Below, piece by piece: positions 16,801-29,067 of a stretch of DNA of 64,000 nt (positions within the stretch are counted from its first letter, which is position 1; each line of letters begins with the position of its first letter). The notes beneath the pieces were generated by a model. That model did no database searches, was not told where the DNA came from, and was given only the letters and a program-made list of their open reading frames with translations. The position numbers were made by a program, and so were the translations under genes. Source of the DNA: an uncultured Luteimonas sp. (GTDB taxonomy: Bacteria; Pseudomonadota; Gammaproteobacteria; Xanthomonadales; Xanthomonadaceae); NCBI GenBank assembly GCA_934541015.1, contig CAKTDC010000001.1, forward strand, positions 1-64,000, written 5' to 3'.

Positions 16801-18981
16801 ATGAACGCGGGTGTTTCCAGCACGGCCGAGCCGCTGTCGCTTCCGGCGACGGACGACGGCTCGCTGCCCGACTATTACCTGGCGCTGGAGGCGGCCGCGG
16901 GCTATCTGCCGGTCGAGCAGCGGATGCTGCTGCGGCGGGCCTGGGCGGTGGGGGCGGCGGCGCACGCGGGGCAGATGCGCAAGTCGGGCGAGCCCTACAT
17001 CACCCATCCGGTGGCGGTCGCCCAGGTGCTGGCCGAGCAGAAGGTCGACGTCGAGACCCTGGTCGCGGCGATCCTGCACGACACCATCGAGGACACGCCG
17101 CTGACCCGGGCGCAGCTGGCGGCGGAATTCGGCGAGACCGTGGCGGAGCTGGTCGACGGCGTCACCAAGCTCGACAAGCTGCAGTTCAGCAGCCGCCAGG
17201 AGGCGGCGGCCGAAAGCTTCCGCAAGATGATGCTGGCGATGGCGCGCGACCTGCGCGTGATCCTGATCAAGCTCGGCGACCGCCTGCACAACATGCGCAC
17301 CCTGGGCGCGCAGACCAGCGAGGCGCGTGTGCGCATCGCCCGTGAGACGCTGGACATCTACGCGCCCATCGCCCAGCGCCTGGGCATGAACCTGATCAAG
17401 TCAGAGCTGCAGGACCGGGGCTTCCACGCCCTGCATCCGCTGCGGCACATGATCCTGGACAAGCACATCCGCGGCCAGCCGATGGTGCGCCGCGAGGCGA
17501 TGGCCGGGATCGAGGCCCGGCTGGCGCAGCGGCTGACCGGCGAGGGCCTGCAATACCGGCTGATCAGCCGGGTGAAGTCGCCCTGGAGCATCTACAACAA
17601 GATGCGCACCGAGGGCAAAAGCTTCGCCCAGGTGATGGACGTGTTCGGATTCCGGATCGTGGTCGGCTCGGTGCCCGACTGCTATCACGCGCTGGGCGTT
17701 GCGCATTCGGTGTTCAAGCCGCTCGACGGACGGTTCCGCGACTTCATCGCGATCCCCAAGGCCAACGGCTACCAGTCGCTGCACACGGTGCTGTTCGGGC
17801 CCTACGGTTCGCCGATCGAGGTGCAGATCCGAACCGAGGAGATGGACCTGATCGCCGAACGCGGCATCGCCGCGCACTGGGCCTACAAGCACGGCATGGC
17901 GCCCAGCGGCGCGCAGGCGCGCGCGCATTCGTGGATCGCCAACCTGCTCGAATCGCAGCGCGCGACCGGTTCGTCGCTGGAGTTCCTGGAGAACGTCAAG
18001 GTCGACCTGTTCCCGGACGAGGTCTACCTGTTCACGCCCAAGGGCGACATCCTGTCGCTGCCGCGCAATTCGACCACGCTCGACTTCGCCTATGCGGTGC
18101 ACACCGATGTCGGCAACACCGCGGTCGCCTCCCGCGTCGATGGCAGGCTGGTCCCGCTGCGCACCAAGCTCGCCAGTGGACAGCGGGTGGAGATCGTCAC
18201 CGCAAAGTCCGCGCTGCCCAAACCGCAGTGGCTCGAGTACGTGGTCACCGGCAAGGCGCGCACCGCGATCCGCAGCCAGCTCAAGCAGCTCGAGCACGAG
18301 GATGCGGTGACCCTGGGCCACCGCATGATCGACCGCGCGCTGGAGGAGATCGGCACCTCGCTCGACCGGCTGCCGCAGGACCGGCTCGACGCCTATCTCG
18401 CCGAACTGCGCTACCCCCGCCTGGAGGAGCTGCTGGCCGACATCGCGCTGGGCAACCGCATGCCCTCGCAGGTCGCGGTGACCCTGGCCCAGGCCGATGC
18501 GGTGCCTGCGGTTCCGGGCGCCGGGCCGGCCGTGCACCACGGCGAGCGGATCCTGATCACCGGCCACGAACGCGGCGTGATCAGCTTCGCCAACTGCTGC
18601 ATGCCCATCCCCGGCGACGAGATCATGGGCTACCACACCGCGGGCAAGGGCATCGTGGTGCACCGGCTGGACTGTCCCAACCTGGCCGAGTACCGCAAGT
18701 CGCCCGAGCGCTGGGTGGCGATCGGTTGGGACCGCGAGGTGACCGGGGATTACGGTGTCGCGCTGCGCATCGAAGTGGAGAACCGCCCGGGCGTGCTCGC
18801 GCAGGTCGCCGCCGCGATCGCGCAGGCCGATTCCAACATCGAGGGCGTCGAGTACCTGGAGCGCGACAGCAACGTCGCCGCGATCCGATTCTCGATCCAG
18901 GTCCGCAACCGCGAACACCTCGCCGATGTGATCCGCAAGACCCGGCGCCTGCACGTGGTGCATGGGGTGCAGCGCCTGTAG
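16801..18981 (+). CDS. spoT: bifunctional (p)ppGpp synthetase/hydrolase SpoT
   Basis: The 726-residue stringent-response enzyme makes and degrades (p)ppGpp. Domains in order: HD hydrolase (about 45-190; HAGQMRKSGEPYITHP, LHDTIED, KLGDRLHNMRTLG), RelA/SpoT synthetase (about 240-360; SIYNKMRTEGKSFAQVMDVF, FRDFIAIPKANGYQSLHTV), TGS (about 410-470; EVYLFTPKGDILSLP) and C-terminal ACT (about 655-726). The intact HD ligands argue for SpoT rather than RelA. How strong its synthetase is cannot be told. The ATG at 16801 gives the family length. The order rpoZ, spoT, ridA, recG is conserved in gammaproteobacteria. Confidence 0.96.
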   Translation: MNAGVSSTAEPLSLPATDDGSLPDYYLALEAAAGYLPVEQRMLLRRAWAVGAAAHAGQMRKSGEPYITHPVAVAQVLAEQKVDVETLVAAILHDTIEDTPLTRAQLAAEFGETVAELVDGVTKLDKLQFSSRQEAAAESFRKMMLAMARDLRVILIKLGDRLHNMRTLGAQTSEARVRIARETLDIYAPIAQRLGMNLIKSELQDRGFHALHPLRHMILDKHIRGQPMVRREAMAGIEARLAQRLTGEGLQYRLISRVKSPWSIYNKMRTEGKSFAQVMDVFGFRIVVGSVPDCYHALGVAHSVFKPLDGRFRDFIAIPKANGYQSLHTVLFGPYGSPIEVQIRTEEMDLIAERGIAAHWAYKHGMAPSGAQARAHSWIANLLESQRATGSSLEFLENVKVDLFPDEVYLFTPKGDILSLPRNSTTLDFAYAVHTDVGNTAVASRVDGRLVPLRTKLASGQRVEIVTAKSALPKPQWLEYVVTGKARTAIRSQLKQLEHEDAVTLGHRMIDRALEEIGTSLDRLPQDRLDAYLAELRYPRLEELLADIALGNRMPSQVAVTLAQADAVPAVPGAGPAVHHGERILITGHERGVISFANCCMPIPGDEIMGYHTAGKGIVVHRLDCPNLAEYRKSPERWVAIGWDREVTGDYGVALRIEVENRPGVLAQVAAAIAQADSNIEGVEYLERDSNVAAIRFSIQVRNREHLADVIRKTRRLHVVHGVQRL

Positions 18982-19026
18982 CGACGCAGCCCTACAATGG
19001 GGGTTTCCGGACACAGGAGCCGCCGC

Positions 19027-19410
19027 ATGCCCCGTACCCCCATCCACAGCGACCAGGCGCCGGCCGCCATCGGGCCCTATTCCCAGGCCACGCGCGCAGG
19101 CAACACGGTGTTCTTTTCCGGCCAGATCCCGCTCGACCCGGTCACGGGCGAGGTGGTTGCCGGCGGCATCGAAGCGCAGGCGCGGCAGGCCTTCGACAAC
19201 CTCAAGGCGGTGGCGGCCGCTGCCGGCGGTACGCTGGACGACATCGCCCGCGTCGGGCTGTACCTGACCGACCTGGCGCAGTTCGCCGCGGTCAACGCGG
19301 TGATGGCCGAATACTTCGCGGCGCCGTATCCGGCGCGTTCGACCATCGAGGTGTCGGCGCTGCCACGGGGCGTGCTGTTCGAGGTCGACGCGGTGATGGT
19401 GCTGGACTGA
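19027..19410 (+). CDS. ridA: RidA family enamine/imine deaminase
   Basis: The 127-residue protein belongs to the RidA (YjgF/YER057c/UK114) family, which hydrolyses reactive enamines and imines such as those from threonine dehydratase. It reads HSDQAPAAIGPYSQATRAGN, then FFSGQIPLDPVTGEVV, and ends ARSTIEVSALPRGVLFEVDA. The substrate-binding arginine lies in the ARSTIEV segment. The start at 19027 has an AGGAG ribosome-binding site and gives the standard trimer-forming length. An in-frame upstream ATG at 18997 lacks support. Confidence 0.96.
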   Translation: MPRTPIHSDQAPAAIGPYSQATRAGNTVFFSGQIPLDPVTGEVVAGGIEAQARQAFDNLKAVAAAAGGTLDDIARVGLYLTDLAQFAAVNAVMAEYFAAPYPARSTIEVSALPRGVLFEVDAVMVLD

Positions 19411-19422
19411 CCGCGGCGCGGC

Positions 19423-21525
19423 ATGGCGAAGCCCGCGCCCGCGCTGGCGGCTTCCGGTGAGGTGCGACTGACAGCGCTGTCCGGCGTGGGTCCGGCGATC
19501 GCGGAGAAGCTCGCCGCGCGCGGCCTGCTGACCCTGCAGGACCTGTGGCTGCACCTGCCGCGCCAGTACGAGGACCGCACCCGGATCACGCCGATCCGGC
19601 AGCTGCAGCCGGGCGCGGTGGCACAGGTCGAGGGGCGGGTGGAAGCGGTCGAGCGCGGCTTCCGCTACCGGCCGATGCTGCGCGTGGCGATCGCCGACGA
19701 TTCGCGCGCGACCCTGGTCCTGCGCTTCTTCCATTTCCGCTCGCAGCAGGTCAACCAGTTCCGCGTCGGCGCGAGGGTGCGCGCCTACGGCACGCCGCGG
19801 GCGGGACAGCAGGGCCTGGAGATCGTGCACCCGAGCTACCGCGTCCTGGGCGACGCGGAGGAGGCGGGGCTGGGCGAGGCGCTGGACCCGGTCTATCCCG
19901 CCGTGGAGGGGGTCGGCCCGGTCACGCTGCGCCGGCTGGTTGCGCAGGCGCTGGAGCGGCTGCCGGACGAGCAGTCCCTGGAGCTGCTGCCCGCCGCCCT
20001 CCACCGGTTCCACGGACTGCCGTCGCTGCGCCAGGCGCTGCTGACCCTGCACCGGCCGCCGCGCGACGCCGACGTCGCCGCGCTGCTGGCCGGCACCCAT
20101 CCGGCGCAGCGGCGGCTGGCGCTGGAGGAGCTGCTTGCGCACCACCTCAGCCTGCGCCGCCAGCGCATCGCCCTGCAGGCGCACGCTGCGCCTGCATTGA
20201 CCGACGACGGTGGACGCGTGGACGCGCTGCTGGCCGCGCTGCCGTTCGCGCTCACCGGCGCGCAGCGGCGCGTATTCGACCAGATCCGCGCCGATCTTGC
20301 GAAACCCTCGCCGATGCTGCGCCTGGTGCAGGGCGACGTCGGCAGCGGCAAGACCGTGGTTGCGGCGATGGCGGCGCTGCTGGCGATCGGCAACAACCGC
20401 CAGGCGGCACTGATGGCGCCGACCGAGCTGCTCGCCGAGCAGCACCTGGCCAACCTGCGCGACTGGCTGGAGCCGCTGGATGTGCGCGTGGCCTGGCTTG
20501 CGGGCAAGGTCTCCGGGCGCGCCCGCAGGGCGGTGCTGGCCGATGTCGCCAGCGGCGCCGCGCAGCTGGTGGTGGGTACGCACGCTTTGATGCAGGAGGG
20601 CGTGGTGTTCCGCGACCTGGCCCTGGCCATCGTCGACGAGCAGCACCGCTTCGGCGTGCACCAGCGCCTGGCGCTGCGCGACAAGGGCGCGGCCGGCGGC
20701 ATCATCCCGCACCAGCTGGTGATGACCGCCACCCCGATCCCGCGCACCCTGGCGATGGCCGCCTATGCCGACCTGGACGTGTCGGCGATCGACGAGCTGC
20801 CGCCCGGCCGCACCCCGGTGCAGACCGTGGTGCTGGGCGCCGAACGCCGGCCGGAGCTGATCGCGCGCATCCGCGCCGCCTGCGCCGTGGGCCGGCAGGC
20901 CTACTGGGTGTGCACGATCATCGACGAGAGCGACGAGGTCGTGGCGCAGGCGGCGCAGACCACCTGGGAGCAGCTGACCGCGGCGCTGCCGGAGCTGCGC
21001 ATCGGCTTCGTCCACGGCCGCATGAAGGCGGGCGCGAAGCAGTCGACGATGCTCGCCTTCAAGGCCGGCGAGCTCGACCTGCTGGTCGCGACCACGGTGA
21101 TCGAGGTCGGCGTCGACGTGCCCAACGCCTCGCTGATGATCATCGAGAACGCCGAGCGGCTCGGCCTGTCGCAGCTGCACCAGCTGCGCGGGCGGGTGGG
21201 GCGCGGCCGCGAGGCCTCGAGCTGCGTGCTGCTGTACCAGCCACCGCTGTCGCAGATGGCGCGGCAGCGGCTGGAGACGATGCGCTCGACCAGCGACGGT
21301 TTCGTCATTGCGGAAAGGGACCTGGAGCTGCGCGGCCCCGGCGAGATCCTGGGGACGCGGCAGACCGGGCTGGCCGACTTCCGCATCGCCGACCTGGCGC
21401 GGGATGCCGACCTGCTGCCCGACGTGCACCGGCTGGGCGATGCGCTGCTGCGCGACGCCCCCGGGATCGCCGACCGGCTGGTGGAGCGCTGGATCGGTGG
21501 CGCCGTGCGCTTCGCCGGAGCCTAG
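19423..21525 (+). CDS. recG: ATP-dependent DNA helicase RecG
   Basis: This 700-residue helicase remodels stalled replication forks and Holliday junctions. An N-terminal wedge/OB domain (about 15-150; LSGVGPAIAEKLAARGLLTL) precedes the superfamily 2 helicase core. Walker A is QGDVGSGKTVVAAM near residue 304. Motif II is DEQHRFGVHQR near 406, and MTATPIPRTLAM follows. The C-terminal part has GRVGRGREASSCVLLY and the ERDLELRGPGEILGTRQ region. It is 12 bp downstream of ridA on the same strand. Confidence 0.97.
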   Translation: MAKPAPALAASGEVRLTALSGVGPAIAEKLAARGLLTLQDLWLHLPRQYEDRTRITPIRQLQPGAVAQVEGRVEAVERGFRYRPMLRVAIADDSRATLVLRFFHFRSQQVNQFRVGARVRAYGTPRAGQQGLEIVHPSYRVLGDAEEAGLGEALDPVYPAVEGVGPVTLRRLVAQALERLPDEQSLELLPAALHRFHGLPSLRQALLTLHRPPRDADVAALLAGTHPAQRRLALEELLAHHLSLRRQRIALQAHAAPALTDDGGRVDALLAALPFALTGAQRRVFDQIRADLAKPSPMLRLVQGDVGSGKTVVAAMAALLAIGNNRQAALMAPTELLAEQHLANLRDWLEPLDVRVAWLAGKVSGRARRAVLADVASGAAQLVVGTHALMQEGVVFRDLALAIVDEQHRFGVHQRLALRDKGAAGGIIPHQLVMTATPIPRTLAMAAYADLDVSAIDELPPGRTPVQTVVLGAERRPELIARIRAACAVGRQAYWVCTIIDESDEVVAQAAQTTWEQLTAALPELRIGFVHGRMKAGAKQSTMLAFKAGELDLLVATTVIEVGVDVPNASLMIIENAERLGLSQLHQLRGRVGRGREASSCVLLYQPPLSQMARQRLETMRSTSDGFVIAERDLELRGPGEILGTRQTGLADFRIADLARDADLLPDVHRLGDALLRDAPGIADRLVERWIGGAVRFAGA

Positions 21526-21618
21526 GCTGCCGGCGCCGCCGCCGGTCCGGGGCTGCGGTGCGGCAGCGTCCGCGCCGGCATCTCCGGGATCGCGCCGCGA
21601 ATGGCCTAGAATCCGCCG

Positions 21619-22554
21619 ATGCCCGCCAAGATTCCCCTGCTGATCGACACCGACCCTGGCGTCGACGACGCCCTCGCCCTGCTGATGGCGTTCAACGACG
21701 CCCGCCACGAGGTCGTCGGCCTGACCGTCACCGCCGGCAACGTCGGCCTTCACCACACCGTGGCCAACGCGCTGAAACTGTGCGAGGTGGCCGGGCGCGA
21801 TGTGCCGGTGTTCGCAGGCGCCGCCGAACCCCTGCTCCATCCGGCGCCGCACGCGGCCGACGTGCACGGCAGCGACGGCTTCGGCGATGTCGGCTATACC
21901 GCCGCCGCGCGCCGGGCCGAGGCCGGACACGCCGCGCTGGCGATCCTGCGCCTGTCGCAGCTGCACGCCGGCCGCCTGGTGCTGGTGGCGCTCGGGCCGC
22001 TGACCAATATCGCGCTGGCGCTCAAGCTCGACCCGACCCTGCCCGAACGCGTGGAGCGTTTCGTGGTGATGGGCGGAGCGGTGACCGCGCACGGCAACAT
22101 CACCGCGGCGGCCGAGTTCAACGTGTTCTTCGATCCCGAAGCCGCGGCGATCGTGTTCGCCGCCTTTCCCCGTGTCGCGCTGTCGGACTGGGAGGCCACG
22201 CTGGCCCACGGCCTGGTCCATGCCGACGTCGACCGCTGGCTGGCGGCCGGCTCGCCGCGGGCGCGGTTCTACGACGCGATCTCGCTGCGGACCCGGAAAT
22301 GGTCGGCCGATGCCCGCGGCGAGCGCTGGTACTGCGCCGATGCCCTGGCCATGGCCTGGGCGCTGGAGCCGGAGGGCGCGGAGGAAGTGGTCGAGCGTCC
22401 GCTCGAGGTCGTGCTGGCCGCCGGGCCGGGGCGCGGCGCGACCATCGTCGACTGGAACCGGCAGACCGGCCGCGCCGACGGCGCCGCCATTCTGCGGCGC
22501 TACGACCAGGGGCGGTTCGAGGCCCTGGCCGCCGCCGCCCTTGCCGCCGGATGA
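21619..22554 (+). CDS. nucleoside hydrolase
   Basis: The 311-residue protein is an inosine-uridine preferring type nucleoside hydrolase, which cleaves N-ribosidic bonds of nucleosides. The calcium-binding motif is LIDTDPGVDDALALLMA at residues 8-24. Further landmarks are VTAGNVGL, DVHGSDGFGD, LVALGPLTNIALALK, FVVMGGAVTAHGNIT and EFNVFFDPEAA. The base specificity cannot be predicted. It has no signal peptide. It stands alone between recG and the ribosomal protein L31 gene. Confidence 0.93.
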   Translation: MPAKIPLLIDTDPGVDDALALLMAFNDARHEVVGLTVTAGNVGLHHTVANALKLCEVAGRDVPVFAGAAEPLLHPAPHAADVHGSDGFGDVGYTAAARRAEAGHAALAILRLSQLHAGRLVLVALGPLTNIALALKLDPTLPERVERFVVMGGAVTAHGNITAAAEFNVFFDPEAAAIVFAAFPRVALSDWEATLAHGLVHADVDRWLAAGSPRARFYDAISLRTRKWSADARGERWYCADALAMAWALEPEGAEEVVERPLEVVLAAGPGRGATIVDWNRQTGRADGAAILRRYDQGRFEALAAAALAAG

Positions 22555-22560
22555 GCAGGC

Positions 22561-22590
22561 TTGCGCGGATTTTGCGCAGCCGGCTATAAT
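22561..22590 (+). promoter_or_regulatory. sigma-70 promoter of rpmE2
   Basis: A perfect -10 box TATAAT (22585-22590) is preceded at 18 bp by TTGCGC (22561-22566). The start codon of rpmE2 is 33 bp downstream of the -10 box. Confidence 0.75.
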
Positions 22591-22623
22591 GCCGCTCTTT
22601 CCCCGCGTGAAACGGTGCCCGCC

Positions 22624-22872
22624 ATGAAGGCCGACATCCACCCCGATTACCGCGAAGTCGTGTTCCAGGACGTGACTTCCGATTTCAGGTTCCTGACCCG
22701 CTCCACCATGGCCGCCTCCACCAAGGAGACGATCCAGTGGGAGGACGGCAACGAGTATCCGCTGGTCAAGATCGACGTGTCCTCGGCCACGCATCCGTTC
22801 TATACCGGCCAGAACAAGATCATCGACACCAGCGGCCGCGTCGACAAGTTCCGCAAGCGCTACGGCAAGTAG
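22624..22872 (+). CDS. rpmE2: 50S ribosomal protein L31 type B
   Basis: The 82-residue protein begins [20 protein letters not shown] and contains [20 protein letters not shown], then [20 protein letters not shown]. The CxxC zinc motif of type A L31 is absent, which marks it as the zinc-independent type B (YkgM/RpmE2) form. In many bacteria this form replaces the zinc-binding one under zinc limitation. Here it has a strong constitutive-looking promoter and no obvious Zur box, so it may be the housekeeping L31. It is followed by a terminator hairpin. Confidence 0.96.
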   Translation: MKADIHPDYREVVFQDVTSDFRFLTRSTMAASTKETIQWEDGNEYPLVKIDVSSATHPFYTGQNKIIDTSGRVDKFRKRYGK

Positions 22873-22896
22873 GCCTTCCGGCGCTGGAGTCCCCTG

Positions 22897-22919
22897 CGGC
22901 CGCCTTCCGGCGGCCGTTT
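22897..22919 (+). terminator. rpmE2 terminator
   Basis: The perfect 8-bp stem CGGCCGCC / GGCGGCCG has a TTCC loop and is followed by a short TTT. It lies 25 bp after the rpmE2 stop. Confidence 0.7.
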
Positions 22920-23056
22920 GCGTTTGTGGCGTCCCGGTGGCCGTCCCCGGGGCGGCAGCCCGGCCGGCTGTGCGATAATTGTTGCGTTGCGGCAGAACCG
23001 TTCGCCGCCGACGCCGGGCCCAGGCCCGCACGACCGAACAGTGAGGAGCGCATTCC

Positions 23057-24340
<1,284 letters not shown>

Positions 24341-24457
24341 TCGCAAGAGCGCTCTCCGCGCAAGCGGAGGGCGCCAGGCGCCTGCAGGAGCGCCCCCGCC
24401 GCTGCAGGGGCAGGCTCCGGGCGCGCGACCCCCGGTGACACGGCGGTTGCGCCGCTT

Positions 24458-25123
24458 CTACCGCGGCAATCCGGCCACGGTCCCGCCATCGTGCGTTTCT
24501 TCGGTCGCAAGCAGCTCGCGCAGCTGCGCTGCCGACGCCCGTTTCATCGGCTTGCCGTCGATCGCCGACAGCGGCGCCTGGCGCAGCACGTGGCCCGGCA
24601 GCACGAGCAGATCGAAGGCCAGGCCGTCGGCGGCGAACAGCCACACCGGAAAGTCGTCCTCCCGCGTGCGGTCCAGGCGCACCCGGCGGCTGCCGTTGTC
24701 CGCGGGGATGCCCGCGTCCTCCAGGAACCGGGACACCGCATCCGGGTCGTCCGCGTACAGCTGCAGCTGGACCGGCGAATGCGCGTCGGCGGTGCCTTCG
24801 AGCACCGGGCCGACCAGGCGCGGCGCGAAGCGGTCGAGGAATTCCATCGCCTCCAGCGCCGCGCGGCGGCGCAGGTCCAGCGCCTGCCGTCCGGCATCGC
24901 CGTGGAACAGCCGCTGGTACTCGCGCAGCGCCTGTTCGATCTCGCGGTTGTGCGGCAGCGATGCGTCGTCGTGGATGCCGAGCCGGTCGGCGGCCTTGCG
25001 CTTGGCCTGGCGGTAGTCGCGGATCCCGCTCTCGGCCATCAGCCGCGCCGCCTCGTGGGCAAGGCGGTGGCGGCGTTCCCGGGTCCGCGTTCCGGCATGC
25101 TGACGGGCCCGGTGCATCGCCAT
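24458..25123 (-). CDS. conserved protein with possible degenerate nucleotidyltransferase fold
   Basis: The 221-residue protein is basic and helical over residues 10-105 (RHRLAHEAARLMAESGIRDY, RQAKRKAADRLGI, REIEQALREYQRLFHGD). The second half has LVGPVLEGTADAHSPVQLQL near residue 103, which resembles the G[GS]...D pattern of MNT-type nucleotidyltransferases, with a Pro in place of the usual Ser. The end reads RQAPLSAIDGKPMKRASAAQ. I recall similar proteins in other proteobacteria but no known function. It lies on the minus strand between gltA and mrcA, likely in its own unit. Enzymatic activity is not claimed. Confidence 0.8.
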   Translation of the reverse strand: MAMHRARQHAGTRTRERRHRLAHEAARLMAESGIRDYRQAKRKAADRLGIHDDASLPHNREIEQALREYQRLFHGDAGRQALDLRRRAALEAMEFLDRFAPRLVGPVLEGTADAHSPVQLQLYADDPDAVSRFLEDAGIPADNGSRRVRLDRTREDDFPVWLFAADGLAFDLLVLPGHVLRQAPLSAIDGKPMKRASAAQLRELLATEETHDGGTVAGLPR

Positions 25124-25185
25124 CTCCCGCAGGGGTGTCGTGGTGACTTTAGCGCAAGGACCGTTGCGCGCGAATCAATGCCGGG

Positions 25186-27696
25186 TCAGAAGATGTCGAA
25201 CGCCTCTTCCGGCGGCATTTCGTCGAAATCGAAATCCAGTTCGCTTTCCAGGCGCTCCAGATCCTCGACCTTGATGTATTCGATGATCCCGCCTTCGGTG
25301 GTGGTCGGCAGCAGCCGGCCGGAGGCGGTCACTGCGACCCGGACCACGCCTTCGGGTGGGTCGTTGGCGGCGATCGGCATGTCCTTCAGCGCCACGCGCA
25401 TGAAATCGATCCAGATCGGGAGCGCGGCGCGGCCGCCGTATTCGCGGTAGCCCAGGGTGCGGTTGTCGTCGCGCCCCACCCACACCGAGGTCACCAGGCT
25501 GCCGCCGAAGCCCGAGAACCAGGCGTCGCGGTGGTCGTTGGTCGAGCCGGTCTTGCCGCCGACGTCCTCGCGGTCGAGCACCCTGGCGGCGGTGCCGGTG
25601 CCGCGCCGGACCACGTCGCGCATGATCGAGATCAGCTGGTAGGCCACGCGCTCGTCGATGACCTGCGGCGCGAGCAGGATGTCTTCGGGCGGCTGCTGCG
25701 GAGCGGTCCCGGCGGTCTCCGTGGCCGTCTCCGCTGCCGGCGTGGGCGCCCGGCCTCCGGGGCCGAGGTCGAAGCCGTCGATGATATTGGCCTCGGCGTA
25801 GGTCCTGCCGGCGCGCTGGCTGCAGCCGCGGCAGGCGACAGCGGGGTTTTCCTTGAAGATCGTCCTGCCGTCGCGGTCGCGCACCTCGTCGATGAACCAG
25901 GGCGTGATCCGGAAGCCGCCGTTGGCGAACACGGCGTAGCCGCGGGTAACGTCGAGCGGAGTCAGCGAGGGCGTGCCGAGCGAGATCGACAGGTTCGGCG
26001 GCAGTTCCGACTCGGGGAAGCCCATGTTGCTGATGTAGCCGCGCGCGTACTCCACGCCGATCGCGTCGAGCAGGCGCACCGCCACCAGATTGCGCGACAG
26101 CACCAGCGCCTCGCGCAGGCGCATCGGGCCCATGAAGCGGCCGTCGGAGTTCTGCGGGCGCCAGTCCTGGCCGCGACGCATGCGGAAGACCACCGGCGCG
26201 TCGGGCACGATCGAGGCCGGGTGGAAGCCCTTCTCGAAGGCGGCCGCGAAGATGAAGGGCTTGAAGCTCGAGCCGGGCTGCCGGCGCGACTGGGTGGTGC
26301 GGTTGAACTTGCTGCCGGCGAAGCTGAAGCCGCCGATGAGCGCGCGCAAGGCGCCGGTGTCGTGTTCCATGGACACCAGCGTCGCCTGCGCGCGCGGCAG
26401 CTGGTCGAGCTGCCAGCGCACCGTCGGCGGCACAGGAGCGGAGCTGTCCCGGCCTGCGGTGGCGGCGGCCGGGGTTTCGATCCGGCGCACCCGCACCAGG
26501 TCGCCGCGGTTGACCAGGGCCGAGGGCGCCTTGCCGGTCCAGCGGCTGCTGGCGGCGTCGAGGGTGACCACGCTGGCGTCGGCAAGCACCGCGTCGGCGG
26601 TGCCGCCGCCGCTGCGCAGCATGATCGCCGGGAGCAGCCCGCTCTGGGCAGGAATGCCGCGCAGGCGCGCCGCGACCGCGGCCGCGTCTTCCGATGGCGG
26701 CAGTTCGAACGTCTGCTCGACCCTGGACCAGCCGTGGCGATGGTCGTAGGTGGCAAGGCCGTCGCGCACGGCCTGGTCGGCGGCCGCCTGCATCGCCGGG
26801 TCGAGGGTGGTGGTGACGTGGTAACCCTTGGTGAGCACGTCGCCGCCGTAGCGCGCCTCCATTTCAAGGCGGACCATCTCGGCGACGTACGGCGCATAGA
26901 CCTCGGTCGGGCGCTCGTGCGGCCTGGCGTGCATCGGCACGGCCTTGGCCGCCGCGGCCTCGGCGGCGCTGATGAAGCCCAGCTCGCGCATGCGCTCGAG
27001 CACGTAGACGTCCCGCCGCTCCTTGGCCCGCTCGGGGTTGCTCAGCGGATTGCCGCTGGAGGGGAACTTGGGGATCGCCGCGAGCGAGGCCATCTCGTCC
27101 AGGTCGAGCTGGTCCAGGGGCTTGCCGTAATAGAACTCGGCGGCGGCGGCCACCCCGTAGGAGCGATTGCCGAAGAAGACCTTGTTGAGATAGAGCTCGA
27201 AGATCTCGTCCTTGCCCAGCTCCCGCTCCATCTTCATCGCCAGCAGCATCTCGGTGAGCTTGCGCGTCGCCGAGACCTCGCGGGTCAGGTAGAACTCGCG
27301 CGCCAGCTGCTGGGTGATGGTCGAGCCGCCGGGGACGCCTTCCATCGAGCCGCTCTTGGCGACCAGCCAGATCGCGCGCATCACGCCCTTGTAGTCGACC
27401 CCGTGATGCTCGTAGAAGCGGGCGTCCTCGGTGGCCAGGAAGGCCTGCCTGAGCCGCTCGGGCACCTGGTCCATGGTCACCGGGTAGCGGCGCATCTCCC
27501 CGAACAGCGCCATCAGCTTGCCGTCGCGGGAGTAGACGTACATCGGTTCCTGCAGCTCGATGTCGCGCAGCTCCTGGACATCGGGGAGCTGGGAGGAAAT
27601 CGACCGGTAGACCACCACCCCGGCCACCGCTCCGAGCACGGCAAGGCCCAGGAACGCGTACAGCGCCCAGCGCAGCAGTCGGAGGAATCGGCGCAT
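25186..27696 (-). CDS. mrcA: penicillin-binding protein 1A
   Basis: This 836-residue bifunctional peptidoglycan synthase is anchored by an N-terminal helix (about residues 10-32). The glycosyltransferase domain (about 55-230) shows [17 protein letters not shown] and [15 protein letters not shown]. The transpeptidase domain (about 430-760) has QPGSSFKPF (active-site Ser, S-x-x-K, near 473), a SRN motif, and [17 protein letters not shown] (K-T-G, near 712). An OB-like insert lies between. The C-terminus is acidic ([18 protein letters not shown]). It is divergent from pilM, the conserved mrcA-pilMNOPQ arrangement. Confidence 0.97.
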   Translation of the reverse strand: MRRFLRLLRWALYAFLGLAVLGAVAGVVVYRSISSQLPDVQELRDIELQEPMYVYSRDGKLMALFGEMRRYPVTMDQVPERLRQAFLATEDARFYEHHGVDYKGVMRAIWLVAKSGSMEGVPGGSTITQQLAREFYLTREVSATRKLTEMLLAMKMERELGKDEIFELYLNKVFFGNRSYGVAAAAEFYYGKPLDQLDLDEMASLAAIPKFPSSGNPLSNPERAKERRDVYVLERMRELGFISAAEAAAAKAVPMHARPHERPTEVYAPYVAEMVRLEMEARYGGDVLTKGYHVTTTLDPAMQAAADQAVRDGLATYDHRHGWSRVEQTFELPPSEDAAAVAARLRGIPAQSGLLPAIMLRSGGGTADAVLADASVVTLDAASSRWTGKAPSALVNRGDLVRVRRIETPAAATAGRDSSAPVPPTVRWQLDQLPRAQATLVSMEHDTGALRALIGGFSFAGSKFNRTTQSRRQPGSSFKPFIFAAAFEKGFHPASIVPDAPVVFRMRRGQDWRPQNSDGRFMGPMRLREALVLSRNLVAVRLLDAIGVEYARGYISNMGFPESELPPNLSISLGTPSLTPLDVTRGYAVFANGGFRITPWFIDEVRDRDGRTIFKENPAVACRGCSQRAGRTYAEANIIDGFDLGPGGRAPTPAAETATETAGTAPQQPPEDILLAPQVIDERVAYQLISIMRDVVRRGTGTAARVLDREDVGGKTGSTNDHRDAWFSGFGGSLVTSVWVGRDDNRTLGYREYGGRAALPIWIDFMRVALKDMPIAANDPPEGVVRVAVTASGRLLPTTTEGGIIEYIKVEDLERLESELDFDFDEMPPEEAFDIF

Positions 27697-27801
27697 CTTT
27701 CGGGGCTCCAGTCCCTGGATGGTCCAGGCGGCGGAGTATAGAGGAGGCCCGGCGCGGCGCCGGCGCGCGCGACCTGGCCGTTCGGACAGGGTCCCGCCGT
27801 T

Positions 27802-27903
27802 CTAGGCGGACGTGGAGGGGCTTTTGGAGGCCTGGCCGGGCGGCCGGGCGAGGAAATCCAGGAGGGTGACGCTGAGCGTCAGATTGCGACGCAAGTGGGT
27901 CAT
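27802..27903 (-). CDS. possible small ORF (33 aa) in the mrcA-pilM gap
   Basis: A minus-strand ATG at 27903 opens a 33-codon frame (MTHLRRNLTLSVTLLDFLAR and a short tail) preceded by AGGAA about 9 bp upstream. The first half is basic then hydrophobic, so a small membrane peptide is conceivable. I know of no homologue. The frame lies in a 312-bp gap that also holds the pilM promoter. It could be chance. Confidence 0.2.
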   Translation of the reverse strand: MTHLRRNLTLSVTLLDFLARPPGQASKSPSTSA

Positions 27904-27928
27904 CGGCAACATTCCTGAGACTTCGCTG

Positions 27929-27957
27929 TTGCCATCGCCAGAAAAGTCCGTTATTTA
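27929..27957 (+). promoter_or_regulatory. sigma-70 promoter of pilMNOPQ
   Basis: A -35 box TTGCCA (27929-27934) and a -10 box TATTTA (27952-27957) are 17 bp apart. They lie 52 bp upstream of the pilM start, in the AT-richest part of the gap. No convincing sigma-54 (GG-N10-GC) element was found. Confidence 0.65.
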
Positions 27958-27984
27958 ATGCATCGGGGCACGATGCGCACGTAA

Positions 27985-29066
<1,082 letters not shown>

Positions 29067-29067
<1 letters not shown>

